Shown here in pieces: positions 47,310 to 55,897 of a stretch of 64,000 bases of DNA; position 1 is the stretch's first letter, and each line of letters opens with the position of its first letter. The notes below the pieces were generated by a model, which was not told the DNA's origin, ran no database searches, and saw only the letters and a list, made by a program, of their open reading frames with translations. The DNA lies in NCBI RefSeq assembly GCF_006715225.1, contig NZ_VFMU01000001.1, forward strand, positions 3,906,001 through 3,970,000, given 5' to 3'. Both the position numbers and the translations under genes were made by a program. The stretch comes from Arthrobacter sp. SLBN-112 (GTDB lineage: Bacteria > Actinomycetota > Actinomycetes > Actinomycetales > Micrococcaceae).

Positions 47310-48301
47310 GTGAACAGAGCAGTAGCCAGCAGGTCCTTAACCCGATGGACGACGACGGCGCACGGCGGGCGCTGCTTGCCGTCCGCCGGGAGGTGGCCAA
47401 GGCGGTGGTGGGACAGGACGCCACCGTCACCGGCCTCCTGATTGCCCTGCTTTCCCAGGGCCATGTGCTGCTGGAGGGCGTCCCCGGTGTTGCAAAGACC
47501 CTGCTGGTCCGGGCACTGTCCTCAGCACTGACCCTGGACACCAAGCGCGTGCAGTTCACCCCCGATCTCATGCCGGGCGATGTCACCGGCTCGCTGGTCT
47601 ACGACTCGCACACCTCCGAATTCAGTTTCCGGGAGGGACCGGTCTTCACCAACCTCCTGCTGGCGGATGAGATCAACCGGACCCCTCCGAAGACGCAGGC
47701 CTCGCTCCTGGAAGCCATGGAAGAGCGGCAGGTGTCTGTGGACGGCGTGTCCCGGCGGCTGCCGGCGCCGTTCCTGGTGGCGGCCACCCAGAATCCCGTG
47801 GAGTACGAGGGGACCTATCCCCTGCCGGAGGCACAGCTGGACCGGTTCCTGCTCAAGCTCACCATGCCGCTGCCCGGACGCGGGGAGGAGATCGAGGTCA
47901 TCCGCCGCCATGCGGCGGGGTTCGACCCACGGGATTTGGCAGCAGCCGGCGTCCGGGCGGTGGCCGGCGCGGAGGACCTGGAACGGGCACGGGAGGCAGT
48001 GGCCCGGGTAGCGGTGGAACCGGAGATTATCGGCTACATCGTTGATCTGGTGCGCGCCACCCGTTCAGCTCCGTCATTCCAGCTTGGCGTCTCACCCCGC
48101 GGGGCCACAGCCCTGCTCAACACCTCAAGGGCGTGGGCCTGGCTCTCCGGCCGGCCTTTCGTCACCCCGGACGATGTCAAGGCGCTGGCCCTGCCCTGCC
48201 TGCGGCACCGGGTGGCGCTGCAGCCCGAAGCGCAGATGGACGGGGTCAGGGTGGACGACGTCCTGGGCAGCATCCTCGCTTCCGTCCCCGTTCCGCGCTG
48301 A
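47306..48301 (+). CDS. MoxR-family AAA+ ATPase
   Basis: A 331-residue chaperone-like ATPase. It has Walker A GVPGVAKT (about 56-63), Walker B LLADEINR, and TQNPVEYEGTYPLPEAQLDRF, which contains sensor 1 and arginine-finger residues. MoxR proteins remodel or insert metal or cofactors into partner proteins, frequently with DUF58/VWA proteins like the next gene. The start overlaps the DUF4350 stop, and its TGA shares one base with the next ATG. Confidence 0.92.
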   Translation: MSEQSSSQQVLNPMDDDGARRALLAVRREVAKAVVGQDATVTGLLIALLSQGHVLLEGVPGVAKTLLVRALSSALTLDTKRVQFTPDLMPGDVTGSLVYDSHTSEFSFREGPVFTNLLLADEINRTPPKTQASLLEAMEERQVSVDGVSRRLPAPFLVAATQNPVEYEGTYPLPEAQLDRFLLKLTMPLPGRGEEIEVIRRHAAGFDPRDLAAAGVRAVAGAEDLERAREAVARVAVEPEIIGYIVDLVRATRSAPSFQLGVSPRGATALLNTSRAWAWLSGRPFVTPDDVKALALPCLRHRVALQPEAQMDGVRVDDVLGSILASVPVPR

Positions 48302-49593
48302 TGGCCATCTCCGGTCGCTTCGTGGCGCTGGTGCTGCTGGGCCTGGTACCGGTACTGCTGTTCCCGGGATGGCTGACCGCAGTAGCCACAATCGCGCTGC
48401 TCGTGGCGTTGTTGAGTGCCGATCTGCTTTTTTCGGGATCCCTCCGGCAGGTCGCTGTGACGCGTGCCGAGCCGGAGAACGTCACGCTCAACAACGCCGT
48501 GGAAGCCGTGCTCACGGTCCGCAACGGCGGCACCAGGCGGCTTCGGGGAACGTTCAGGGATGGGTGGCAACCGTCCGCAGGCGCCCTCGACCCCGTCCAG
48601 GACATGGACGTCCCGGCCGGCGAAGGAAGGCGGTTCGCCGTCCGGCTCCGGCCGGTCCGCCGTGGTGACCTTGCCGCGCCGCATGTGACGTTGCGTTCCT
48701 TTGGCCCGATGGGCCTGGCAGCCCGCCAGAGGACCATCGAATGTCCGGGCTCGGTGCGGGTGCTGCCACCCTTCCATTCCCGGCGCCACCTGCCCTCGAA
48801 GCTGCGGAAGTTGCGCGAACTCGACGGGAAGGCCGCCGTCCAGATCCGCGGCGCCGGCACCGAGTTCGATTCACTGCGGGATTACGTCCGCGGCGACGAC
48901 GTGCGCTCCATCGACTGGCGCGCCACCGCCCGGCGCTCCGCCGTCGTCGTCCGGACCTGGCGCCCGGAACGGGACCGCCGCGTGGTGATGGTCCTGGATA
49001 CATCCCGTACCGCCGCAGCCAGGATCCTGGACGAAACCCGACTGGACACCGGGATCGAGGCTGCGCTCCTTCTGGGAGTTCTGGCCGAACGGGGTGGCGA
49101 CCGGGTGGACTTTGTGGCATTCGACCGCAGGACCAGGGCGCGGGCCGGCTCTGCCGGGCAGGGCACCATCCTGGGCCGGCTGGTCCAGGCCATGGCGCCC
49201 CTGGAGGCCGAACTGATCGAGATGGATTGGCCTGCCGTCCCCGCCGAGGTCCGTGCGGTTTCGGCGCACCGGTCCCTCGTGGTGCTGCTGACGTCACTGG
49301 ACAGCGGGGCGCCGGAAGAAGGCCTGCTGCCCGCGGCGGAACGCCTGGCACGCCAGCATGTCGTAGTAGTGGCGGCCGTCCGCGATCCCCAGCTGGGCGC
49401 CATGCTCGGCGACCGCAACGATGCCACGGCGGTGTTCCGCGCGGCTGCGGCCGAGCGGGCCCTCCTCCAGCGGGCGGCGGTGACGGCCGAGCTGCGCCGC
49501 TACGGGGTGGAAGTGGTGGATGCCGAGCCACACGACTTGCCGCCAAGGCTTGCAGACATGTACATCAGGCTCAAGGCTGCGGGTAGATTGTGA
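48301..49593 (+). CDS. DUF58-domain protein (MoxR partner)
   Basis: A 430-residue protein with two N-terminal helices (about 5-45), a beta-rich part, and the DUF58 signature VRGDDVRSIDWRATAR near 200-215, followed by a von Willebrand-like fold (VVMVLDTSRT as the MIDAS strand). It is usually encoded with a MoxR ATPase. ATG 48301 is chosen because it overlaps the moxR stop (TGATG); the longer open frame back to 48133 lies within moxR. Confidence 0.88.
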   Translation: MAISGRFVALVLLGLVPVLLFPGWLTAVATIALLVALLSADLLFSGSLRQVAVTRAEPENVTLNNAVEAVLTVRNGGTRRLRGTFRDGWQPSAGALDPVQDMDVPAGEGRRFAVRLRPVRRGDLAAPHVTLRSFGPMGLAARQRTIECPGSVRVLPPFHSRRHLPSKLRKLRELDGKAAVQIRGAGTEFDSLRDYVRGDDVRSIDWRATARRSAVVVRTWRPERDRRVVMVLDTSRTAAARILDETRLDTGIEAALLLGVLAERGGDRVDFVAFDRRTRARAGSAGQGTILGRLVQAMAPLEAELIEMDWPAVPAEVRAVSAHRSLVVLLTSLDSGAPEEGLLPAAERLARQHVVVVAAVRDPQLGAMLGDRNDATAVFRAAAAERALLQRAAVTAELRRYGVEVVDAEPHDLPPRLADMYIRLKAAGRL

Positions 49594-49639
49594 AACCCAA
49601 AGGCAGTCGCTGCTCCACAGGCAACAGGAGGTCCACTTC

Positions 49640-50353
49640 ATGAACGTCCCGATCTACCAGCAGGCCCTGGGCGGGGAATTCTCCCGGCTGCAGCCTGAAC
49701 TCCAGGAGTACTTCTCGCTGGTCCCGGGATCCGGACAGTACGGCGTCGGGGAAGGAACTTTCGACGTCGTGGGCTGCCGCCAGCGGTGGCTGCGCCCTTT
49801 GCTGCGGCTCACCGGGGGTGAAGAGGCCTTTTTCCCTGAGTATGGGGAGAACGTCCCGTTCCGGATCGAGAACCACGCGCACCAGGATCCGTTCGGTCGA
49901 TCCAGCCTTACCGCCCGCCGCGAGATCCGCTTCCCGGAACGCACGCGGCTTTTCCAGGACACCACCAGCGTCACCAACCGGGGTGGCAGCACCCAACTGG
50001 TGGACTACGTTGGGCGCTACCGGCGCCTGGTGACCGACCTGAATTTGAGCGTTACCGCCGGGGGAAGGCTGCGCGGCGTGTCAGAGGCGTCGCGGCTCTT
50101 CCTGGGCCCGCTCCGGGTGCCGCTTCCGGCAGCCCTGGACGCCAAAGCCTACGCCGAACAGTGGTGGGATCCTGCCGAGGGCAGCAACGGCCGGCACCGC
50201 ATCCAGGTGAAGGTCATCCAGCCCCAGATCGGTCTGGTCCTGGTGTACGCCGGGGCCTTTGATTACCGGCTCCGCACCTATACCGGCGGCAGTTCCGCCC
50301 AAAGCTACCTGCCCCGCTACGCCCAGCCGGACCGTTGGGAGAACAGGGTGTAG
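49640..50353 (+). CDS. DUF4166-domain protein
   Basis: A 237-residue soluble protein resembling DUF4166 proteins of unknown function (YFSLVPGSGQYGVGEGTFDVVG, ENVPFRIENHAH, FRFPE-like beta strands and an Arg-rich WWDPAEGS region). ATG 49640 has an ideal AGGAGGT 8 nt upstream. It is 46 nt downstream of the DUF58 gene and may share the operon, but the strong own ribosome site also suits independent expression. Its stop is only 2 nt from the stop of the convergent MetE-like gene. Confidence 0.7.
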   Translation: MNVPIYQQALGGEFSRLQPELQEYFSLVPGSGQYGVGEGTFDVVGCRQRWLRPLLRLTGGEEAFFPEYGENVPFRIENHAHQDPFGRSSLTARREIRFPERTRLFQDTTSVTNRGGSTQLVDYVGRYRRLVTDLNLSVTAGGRLRGVSEASRLFLGPLRVPLPAALDAKAYAEQWWDPAEGSNGRHRIQVKVIQPQIGLVLVYAGAFDYRLRTYTGGSSAQSYLPRYAQPDRWENRV

Positions 50354-50355
50354 CC

Positions 50356-51441
50356 CTATCCCAGCGCCTGCTGGTTCAGGCCGTCGGCTACCTGGGTGAG
50401 CCTGCCCAGGACGGCCGTGGCCCGCGCTGGTGAGTGCTCTGCCAGGCCGGCTGCCGGGGTCACCCGGATGGCGCCGAGCAACGACGGCGGAAGACCCAGC
50501 TGGCGCCATGGACGCCATACCGATTCCACGCAGTCGGCAACCCGGGGCAGCGAACCGCCGGCCGGCACGTCCAGCGCACCCGCCCAGAACTGTTTGCCTG
50601 CCTCCACCGCCGCGGCCACGTGCTCCCACTGCCGGTTGGTCAATGCCTTAAGAGGCAGCGCGATGCCGTCCGCACCGGCGGCCAGAGCCAGCTCGATCGG
50701 CGCTTCGATTTCAGGGCAGGACACGACAACTTCAGCTGCACCGGCAGAGCGCAGGGCATCCAGGACCAGACGCCAGGACTCGCGTGCTTCTGATGCGGGT
50801 ACGGCGCGGAGGGTGCGGTATCCGCTGGACGTGGGTATGGTTCCGGCCAGCACGGCGGCGATGTCGGGCTCGTCCACCTGCACCACCAGGCGGGCACCCG
50901 GGACCGCGGCGGCCACCCGGCGAAGGTAGCCCCCCACCCCCGCGGCAAGGGACGCGGCGATATCCCGGCGGGCGCCGTAGTCCAGCAGGGCGCGCTCCCC
51001 GTTATGCAGATGCAGGCCGGCGGCAAGACTGAGCGGTCCCGCCAGCTGGACCTTCAGTTCACCAGCGGATACGTCCTCGGCCCCGGCCACGTCAGCGAGG
51101 ACGTTCAGGTCGGTGGACAGTGCCGACGCTGCCCGATGCATGTCCTTGCCGGGGCGGTCAACCAGCCGCCATCCGTAGGGCTGGACGTCCACCGCCAGCT
51201 CTTCCAGGAGCGAGGCGGTGCGGCCCACGGCATCGGAACCGACGCCGCGCTGGGGCAGTTCGGCGAGGAATGGCAGGTGCGGACTGCCGAGTTCGCCGCG
51301 GATGATCCGGGCGGCTTCGAGCGGGTCATCGCCCGGCCATGGACCCAGACCGGTGGCCGTCACTTCCTTGGCTGCGGCTTCCTTGACAGGCGCTACGGCC
51401 GGACGCCGGTCAGGCTCCGGTTGCTGCTGTTCCCGGCTCAC
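50356..51441 (-). CDS. Cobalamin-independent methionine-synthase-like protein (Rv3015c type)
   Basis: A 361-residue TIM-barrel protein of the UROD/MetE superfamily, about half the size of full MetE. It shows VVQVDEPDIAAVL near residues 187-199, a substrate-site region, and CPEIEAPIELALAAGADGIALPL later. In MetE the zinc ligands are His, Cys, Glu and Cys; here that set is not clearly complete, so methyl transfer is uncertain. The ATG overlaps the chorismate mutase stop (ATGA), an unusual functional pairing. Function assigned by fold only. Confidence 0.65.
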   Translation of the reverse strand: MSREQQQPEPDRRPAVAPVKEAAAKEVTATGLGPWPGDDPLEAARIIRGELGSPHLPFLAELPQRGVGSDAVGRTASLLEELAVDVQPYGWRLVDRPGKDMHRAASALSTDLNVLADVAGAEDVSAGELKVQLAGPLSLAAGLHLHNGERALLDYGARRDIAASLAAGVGGYLRRVAAAVPGARLVVQVDEPDIAAVLAGTIPTSSGYRTLRAVPASEARESWRLVLDALRSAGAAEVVVSCPEIEAPIELALAAGADGIALPLKALTNRQWEHVAAAVEAGKQFWAGALDVPAGGSLPRVADCVESVWRPWRQLGLPPSLLGAIRVTPAAGLAEHSPARATAVLGRLTQVADGLNQQALG

Positions 51442-51845
51442 GCCAGTGCGGAGGTCTGCGGCTGCTGGCCGGACGAGGCCTGGTGGTCTTCGGCGATGGC
51501 CTCGTGATGGCGGATCACCTCGCCGATGATGAAGTTGAGGAACTTCTCCGCGAATGCCGGGTCGAGGTGGGCGTCCTCCGCGAGGCGGCGCAGCCGTGCG
51601 ATCTGGGCCGCTTCACGTCCTGGATCGCCGGCCGGGAGGCGGTGCGTTGCCTTCAGGAAACCCACTTTTTGCGTGGCCTTGAAGCGCTCGGCGAGGAGGT
51701 ACACCAGGGTGGCATCGATGTTGTCGATGCTGGAACGGATGGACAGCAGTTCAGCCATCACCGAATCGTCCACGTGGCCTGCCAGCGAGCTGGCGGATGG
51801 ATCAAAATCGTCGGAGCCGGGAGAGGTGGGGTTGTGCTGCGTCAT
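51438..51845 (-). CDS. AroQ-type chorismate mutase
   Basis: A 135-residue helical protein that converts chorismate to prephenate for Phe and Tyr synthesis. The core helix SIRSSIDNIDATLVYLLAERF and the KVGFLKA helix carry the Arg/Lys residues expected in the active site, followed by a third helix (FAEKFLNFIIGEVIRHHEAI). A disordered N-terminus of about 28 residues is extra. It overlaps the MetE-like gene downstream by 4 nt. Confidence 0.85.
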   Translation of the reverse strand: MTQHNPTSPGSDDFDPSASSLAGHVDDSVMAELLSIRSSIDNIDATLVYLLAERFKATQKVGFLKATHRLPAGDPGREAAQIARLRRLAEDAHLDPAFAEKFLNFIIGEVIRHHEAIAEDHQASSGQQPQTSALA

Positions 51846-51882
51846 GGTTCCAGTCTATGGGAGCCGATGGAATCGACGCGGG

Positions 51883-51927
51883 TGTGAAGCGCCGGTGCCG
51901 GCCGTTCGCCGGCTCCGGCGCTTCACA
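51883..51927. terminator. Strong hairpin at the end of the peptide-transporter operon
   Basis: A 13-bp perfect stem (TGTGAAGCGCCGG at 51883-51895 with 51915-51927) and a 5-bp inner stem. It lies 22 nt beyond the transporter ATPase stop and before chorismate mutase. No T-run follows. Confidence 0.75.
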
Positions 51928-51948
51928 CTTCACGGATCTCCTCCCGGG

Positions 51949-53664
51949 TCAGATGCCCAGGAGCGCCCGGTGCTCCTCCCGCCGTTTAGCCTGTTCGGCC
52001 GGATCCGGCACCGGCAGGGAGGCGATCAGCCGGCGCGTGTAGTCATGCTGCGGGTTTCCCATGATCTGGCTGCCGATCCCCTGCTCCACCATCTTGCCTT
52101 TGTACAGGACGCCCACCCAGGAGGACAGGATGTCCACCACGGCCAGATCGTGGCTGATGAACAGGCAGCCGAACCCAAACTCCTCCTGGATGTCCCGGAA
52201 CAGCTCCAGGACCTTTGCCTGGACCGAAACGTCCAGGGCCGACGTCGGCTCATCCGCTATCAGCAGCCGGGGGTTCAGGCTTAACGCCCGCGCCAGTGAT
52301 GCCCGCTGCCGTTGGCCGCCGGACAGTTCGTGCGGATACCGGCCCGCGTACGACGCCGGCAACTGGACGGATTCCAGCAGCTCACCGACGCGTTTGCGCG
52401 CCTGGGCATCGCTTGGCCGGGTATGGATGAGCATCGGCTCGGCGATGCACTCGCCAATGGTCAGCTGCGGGTTAAACGACGCGGCCGGGTCCTGGAACAC
52501 GAAGCCAATGTCCTTCCGGAGCGGCTTGAAGGTGCGTTCCCGAAGGTTGAGCATCTCGTAGCCCAGCACCTTGAGGCTGCCCCCGGTAGTCCGGTTAAGC
52601 CCGGCGATGGCCCGCCCGATGGTGGTCTTCCCGGACCCGGACTCCCCCACCAGTCCAAACACCTCACCCCTGGACAAGGTGAAGCTGACCCCGTCCACGG
52701 CTTTGAACGCGGGCGTGCCGAGCCGTCCGGGATACTCAATCACCAGGTTGTCAGCAGCCACCAGGATTTCCTCGTCCTGGTGGGGCCGTTCGGTAAGGCC
52801 CTCCGATGCCGAGTTGCGGCCCAGGTGCGGCACGGCAGCAAGGAGGTTGCGGGTGTACTCCTGCCGCGGTTCAGCGAACAAGGTCTTCGCCGGGGCCTCC
52901 TCCACAATGTCGCCCTGGTACATCACCACCACGCGGTCCGCCAGGTCCGCCACCACGCCCATGTTGTGCGTGATCAGCACGATCGATGTTCCGTACTTGT
53001 CGCGCAGGTCCCGCAGCAGCTCCAGGATCTCGGCCTGGACTGTGACGTCCAGGGCCGTGGTGGGCTCGTCGGCCACAATGAGTCCAGGATTCAGGGCCAG
53101 CGCCGCGGCGATCACCACGCGCTGCTTTTGCCCACCTGAAAACTGGTGCGGGTAGTAGTTGACGCGGTGTTCGGGGTCGGGGATCCCCACTTTTCGGAGC
53201 GCGTCGATGGCCCGCGTTTTCGCCTCCTTCTTCGAAACGCGCCTTGCGCCCTCGCTGGCGGCGTGGGCGCGGATGCCTTCGGCGATTTGCCAGCCCACCG
53301 TGAACACCGGGTTCAGTGCCGTGGACGGTTCCTGGAACACCATGGCGACGTCCCGGCCGCGGATCTGGCGCAGCTTGGCGGCGCTGACGCTAATGACATC
53401 GGCGCCATTGATCAGCACCGTGCCGGAGCTGCTGGCGGTTTCGGGCAGCAAGCCCAGGATGGTTTTGGCGGTCACCGTCTTACCGGAGCCTGACTCGCCC
53501 ACGATGGCCAGGACCTCGCCTTTCCTGACGTCGAGGCTCACATCCTTGACTGCCCGGACATCACCGACGTCGGTGGCGAAAGTAACCTTGAGGTGGTCGA
53601 TGTCAAGAACCCGCCGGCCGCCGTCAGTGCCCTGGTTGGGCAAAGGATCAATGTTGATGGTCAT
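51949..53664 (-). CDS. Fused oligopeptide ABC transporter ATPase (two nucleotide-binding domains)
   Basis: A 571-residue protein that combines the usual separate DppD- and DppF-type ATPases. The first domain (about 20-270) has GESGSGKTVT, LSGGQKQRV and VADEPTTAL; the second (about 300-560) has GESGSGKTTI, LSGGQRQRA and IADEPTSAL. Both are intact, so it can form the full ATPase pair. ATG 53664 overlaps the permease stop (ATGA at 53661-53664); a longer frame upstream lies in the permease gene. Substrate probably peptides, unproven. Confidence 0.9.
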   Translation of the reverse strand: MTINIDPLPNQGTDGGRRVLDIDHLKVTFATDVGDVRAVKDVSLDVRKGEVLAIVGESGSGKTVTAKTILGLLPETASSSGTVLINGADVISVSAAKLRQIRGRDVAMVFQEPSTALNPVFTVGWQIAEGIRAHAASEGARRVSKKEAKTRAIDALRKVGIPDPEHRVNYYPHQFSGGQKQRVVIAAALALNPGLIVADEPTTALDVTVQAEILELLRDLRDKYGTSIVLITHNMGVVADLADRVVVMYQGDIVEEAPAKTLFAEPRQEYTRNLLAAVPHLGRNSASEGLTERPHQDEEILVAADNLVIEYPGRLGTPAFKAVDGVSFTLSRGEVFGLVGESGSGKTTIGRAIAGLNRTTGGSLKVLGYEMLNLRERTFKPLRKDIGFVFQDPAASFNPQLTIGECIAEPMLIHTRPSDAQARKRVGELLESVQLPASYAGRYPHELSGGQRQRASLARALSLNPRLLIADEPTSALDVSVQAKVLELFRDIQEEFGFGCLFISHDLAVVDILSSWVGVLYKGKMVEQGIGSQIMGNPQHDYTRRLIASLPVPDPAEQAKRREEHRALLGI

Positions 53665-54677
53665 GACGTCCTCACTTCTGCGCCGAGGGCCTCGGTGGTC
53701 ACTGGCGCTGGTGAACTGCCGCCACCGGTCCGCCTGCGGCCGCGGAGGCGCGGATCGTTCAAGTCGTTGATGCTTTCCCCCACCAGCGTCAGCCCGAGGA
53801 CTGTCCAGACGATGGCGATGCCCGGGAACAGGCCGGTCCACCAGATGCCTGACGTGGTGTCTGCGAGCGCCTTGTTCAGGTCAAAGCCCCATTCGGCTGC
53901 CGAACTTGGCTCGATGCCGAAGCCGAGGAAGCCAAGGCCTGCCAGGGTCAGGATGGATTCGGACGCGTTGAGGGTGAAGATCAGCGGCAGTGTCCGGGTG
54001 GCGTTGCGGTAGATGTGCCGGGTCATGATGCGGATGTTCGACGCACCCACCACCTTGGCTGATTCGACGAAGGGTTCGGCCTTGAGGCGGATGGTCTCGG
54101 CACGGATCACCCGGAAATATTGCGGGATGAACACCACCGTGATGGAGATGGCGGCGGCCAGGATCCCGCCCAGCAAGCTGGACTGGCCGCCGCTGATGAC
54201 GATTGCCATGACGATTGCGACGAGCAGTGAGGGGAAGGCGTAGATCGCGTCCGCCACCACTACCAGGATCCGGTCCAGCCATCCGCCGATGTATCCGCTC
54301 ACCAGGCCGAGGATGACGCCGGCGAAGATGGAGAGGACCACGGCTACGATGATGACCAGCAGCGCTGTTTGCGTGCCCCAGATCACCCGCGACAGGACGT
54401 CATACCCGCCCACGGTGGTACCGAGGAGGTGCTTGCCGCCGGGCGCCTGCTGCGTGGGGAAGCTCCCGTCGGCATCCGACAGCTGTGCGAAGCCATAGGG
54501 CGCCAGCAGCGGTGCCGCCATTGCCGTGAGCAGGAAGATGCCGGTAAGGACGAGCCCCACCACCAGCATGAAGCGCTGCAGGCCGACGCTTTTGTTGAAG
54601 TGGGAAACCACGGGCAGCCGCCGGAAGAAGGGTGCCCGCGGGTTGGCGACGGGTTCCAGGGGTGTCTCTGCAGTCAT
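53661..54677 (-). CDS. ABC transporter permease, DppC/OppC type
   Basis: A 338-residue inner-membrane permease with an N-terminal cytoplasmic region, a first helix (LVVGLVLTGIFLLTAMAAPLL-like), a long loop that includes GTTVGGYDVLSRVIWGTQ, and then a five-helix BPD_transp_1 core with the EAA-type loop (SAKVVGASNIRIMTRHIYRNA). It forms the channel with the DppB-type permease, whose stop is 1 nt upstream of this ATG. Confidence 0.9.
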   Translation of the reverse strand: MTAETPLEPVANPRAPFFRRLPVVSHFNKSVGLQRFMLVVGLVLTGIFLLTAMAAPLLAPYGFAQLSDADGSFPTQQAPGGKHLLGTTVGGYDVLSRVIWGTQTALLVIIVAVVLSIFAGVILGLVSGYIGGWLDRILVVVADAIYAFPSLLVAIVMAIVISGGQSSLLGGILAAAISITVVFIPQYFRVIRAETIRLKAEPFVESAKVVGASNIRIMTRHIYRNATRTLPLIFTLNASESILTLAGLGFLGFGIEPSSAAEWGFDLNKALADTTSGIWWTGLFPGIAIVWTVLGLTLVGESINDLNDPRLRGRRRTGGGSSPAPVTTEALGAEVRTS

Positions 54678-54678
54678 G

Positions 54679-55770
54679 TCAGTACCTCACGCGGGGGTCG
54701 ATCAGCGCGGCAATGATGTCCACGATGAAGTTGGTGACGGCGACGATGACGGCCAGCAGCACCACGATGCCCTGGACGGCCACGAAGTCGCGCGCCGTGA
54801 GGTAATTGGCCAGTTGGAACCCAAGGCCCTTCCACTCGAAGGTGGTTTCCGTGAGCACTGCGCCGCCAAGCATCACGGCGATTTGCAGGCCCATCACCGT
54901 GATGATGGGGATCAGCGCCGGTTTGTAGGCGTGCTTGGTCACCAGCCGGAACTCGCTGACGCCGCGTGAGCGGCCCGCCTCGACGTAATCCTTTCCGAGG
55001 GTGCCGATGACGTTGGTCCTGACCAGGCGCAGGAAGACACCTGCGGTCAGGAGGCCCAGGGCCAGCGCCGGAAGGACCGCGTGGGACATCACGTCGCTGA
55101 AGGCCGCCATGTTCCCACTGCGCAGGGCGTCCAGCCAGTAGATGCCGGTGGGCGCTTCCAGCGCGGTGAGGGACAGTTCCGTCCTTGTCCCCGCGCGGCC
55201 GGCCACCGGAAGCCAGCCCAGCCAGACTGAGAACACCAGCTTGAGCAGCATGCCGGCGAAGAAGACCGGGGTGGCGTAGAACAGGATGGCCAGGATCCGG
55301 AGCACTGCGTCCGGCAGGTGGTCGCGCCGCTGGGCCGCGATCATGCCCAGCGGGATGCCTACCAGCAGCGCGATGATGAGGGCGTTAACGGACAACTCCA
55401 AGGTGGCGGAACCGTAGGTGGTGAGCATCTCGGTGACCTTGCGGTTATCCGAGAGGGTGGTGCCGAAGTTGCCCGTGGCCAGTTGGCCCAGGTATTCGAA
55501 GTACTGGACGAACAGCGGCCGGTCGTAGCCGGCAGCGTGGATGCGTTGCTGCAGCTGGTCCGGAGGCAGCCGGCCGCCCATGGCGGCCGTAATGGGGTCG
55601 CCGGTGATCCGCATGAGGAAGAACACCATGGTGACCAGGATGAGGATGGTTGGGAAGATCAGCAGGAAACGGACCAGGATGTACTGGCCCAGTCCTCCGC
55701 CTCCCGGCTTTTTCCTGGGTGGTAGGAGTGCGTCCGCGTCAGTGGGCGGCGCGTCAATCAAAGTTGTCAT
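54679..55770 (-). CDS. ABC transporter permease, DppB/OppB type
   Basis: A 363-residue permease with an N-terminal helix (FLLIFPTILILVTMVFFLM), a conserved external region (GDPITAAMGGRLPPDQ) and a C-terminal core with the EAA loop (YVEAGRSRGVSEFRLVTKHAYKPALIP). It pairs with the DppC-type permease 1 nt downstream. The solute-binding lipoprotein gene lies upstream, spaced 127 nt. Confidence 0.9.
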   Translation of the reverse strand: MTTLIDAPPTDADALLPPRKKPGGGGLGQYILVRFLLIFPTILILVTMVFFLMRITGDPITAAMGGRLPPDQLQQRIHAAGYDRPLFVQYFEYLGQLATGNFGTTLSDNRKVTEMLTTYGSATLELSVNALIIALLVGIPLGMIAAQRRDHLPDAVLRILAILFYATPVFFAGMLLKLVFSVWLGWLPVAGRAGTRTELSLTALEAPTGIYWLDALRSGNMAAFSDVMSHAVLPALALGLLTAGVFLRLVRTNVIGTLGKDYVEAGRSRGVSEFRLVTKHAYKPALIPIITVMGLQIAVMLGGAVLTETTFEWKGLGFQLANYLTARDFVAVQGIVVLLAVIVAVTNFIVDIIAALIDPRVRY

Positions 55771-55897
55771 CGGTACCTGGATTCGTGGTGACCGGGAGCC
55801 AGCAGTCCCCTCGGTGCTGGCTGATGACCGGCAAAAGGCGGGACGCCGTTGCGGCGTCCCGCCTCCGGCCCGTCAGAGCCCGATGGGGGTGGAGTGC

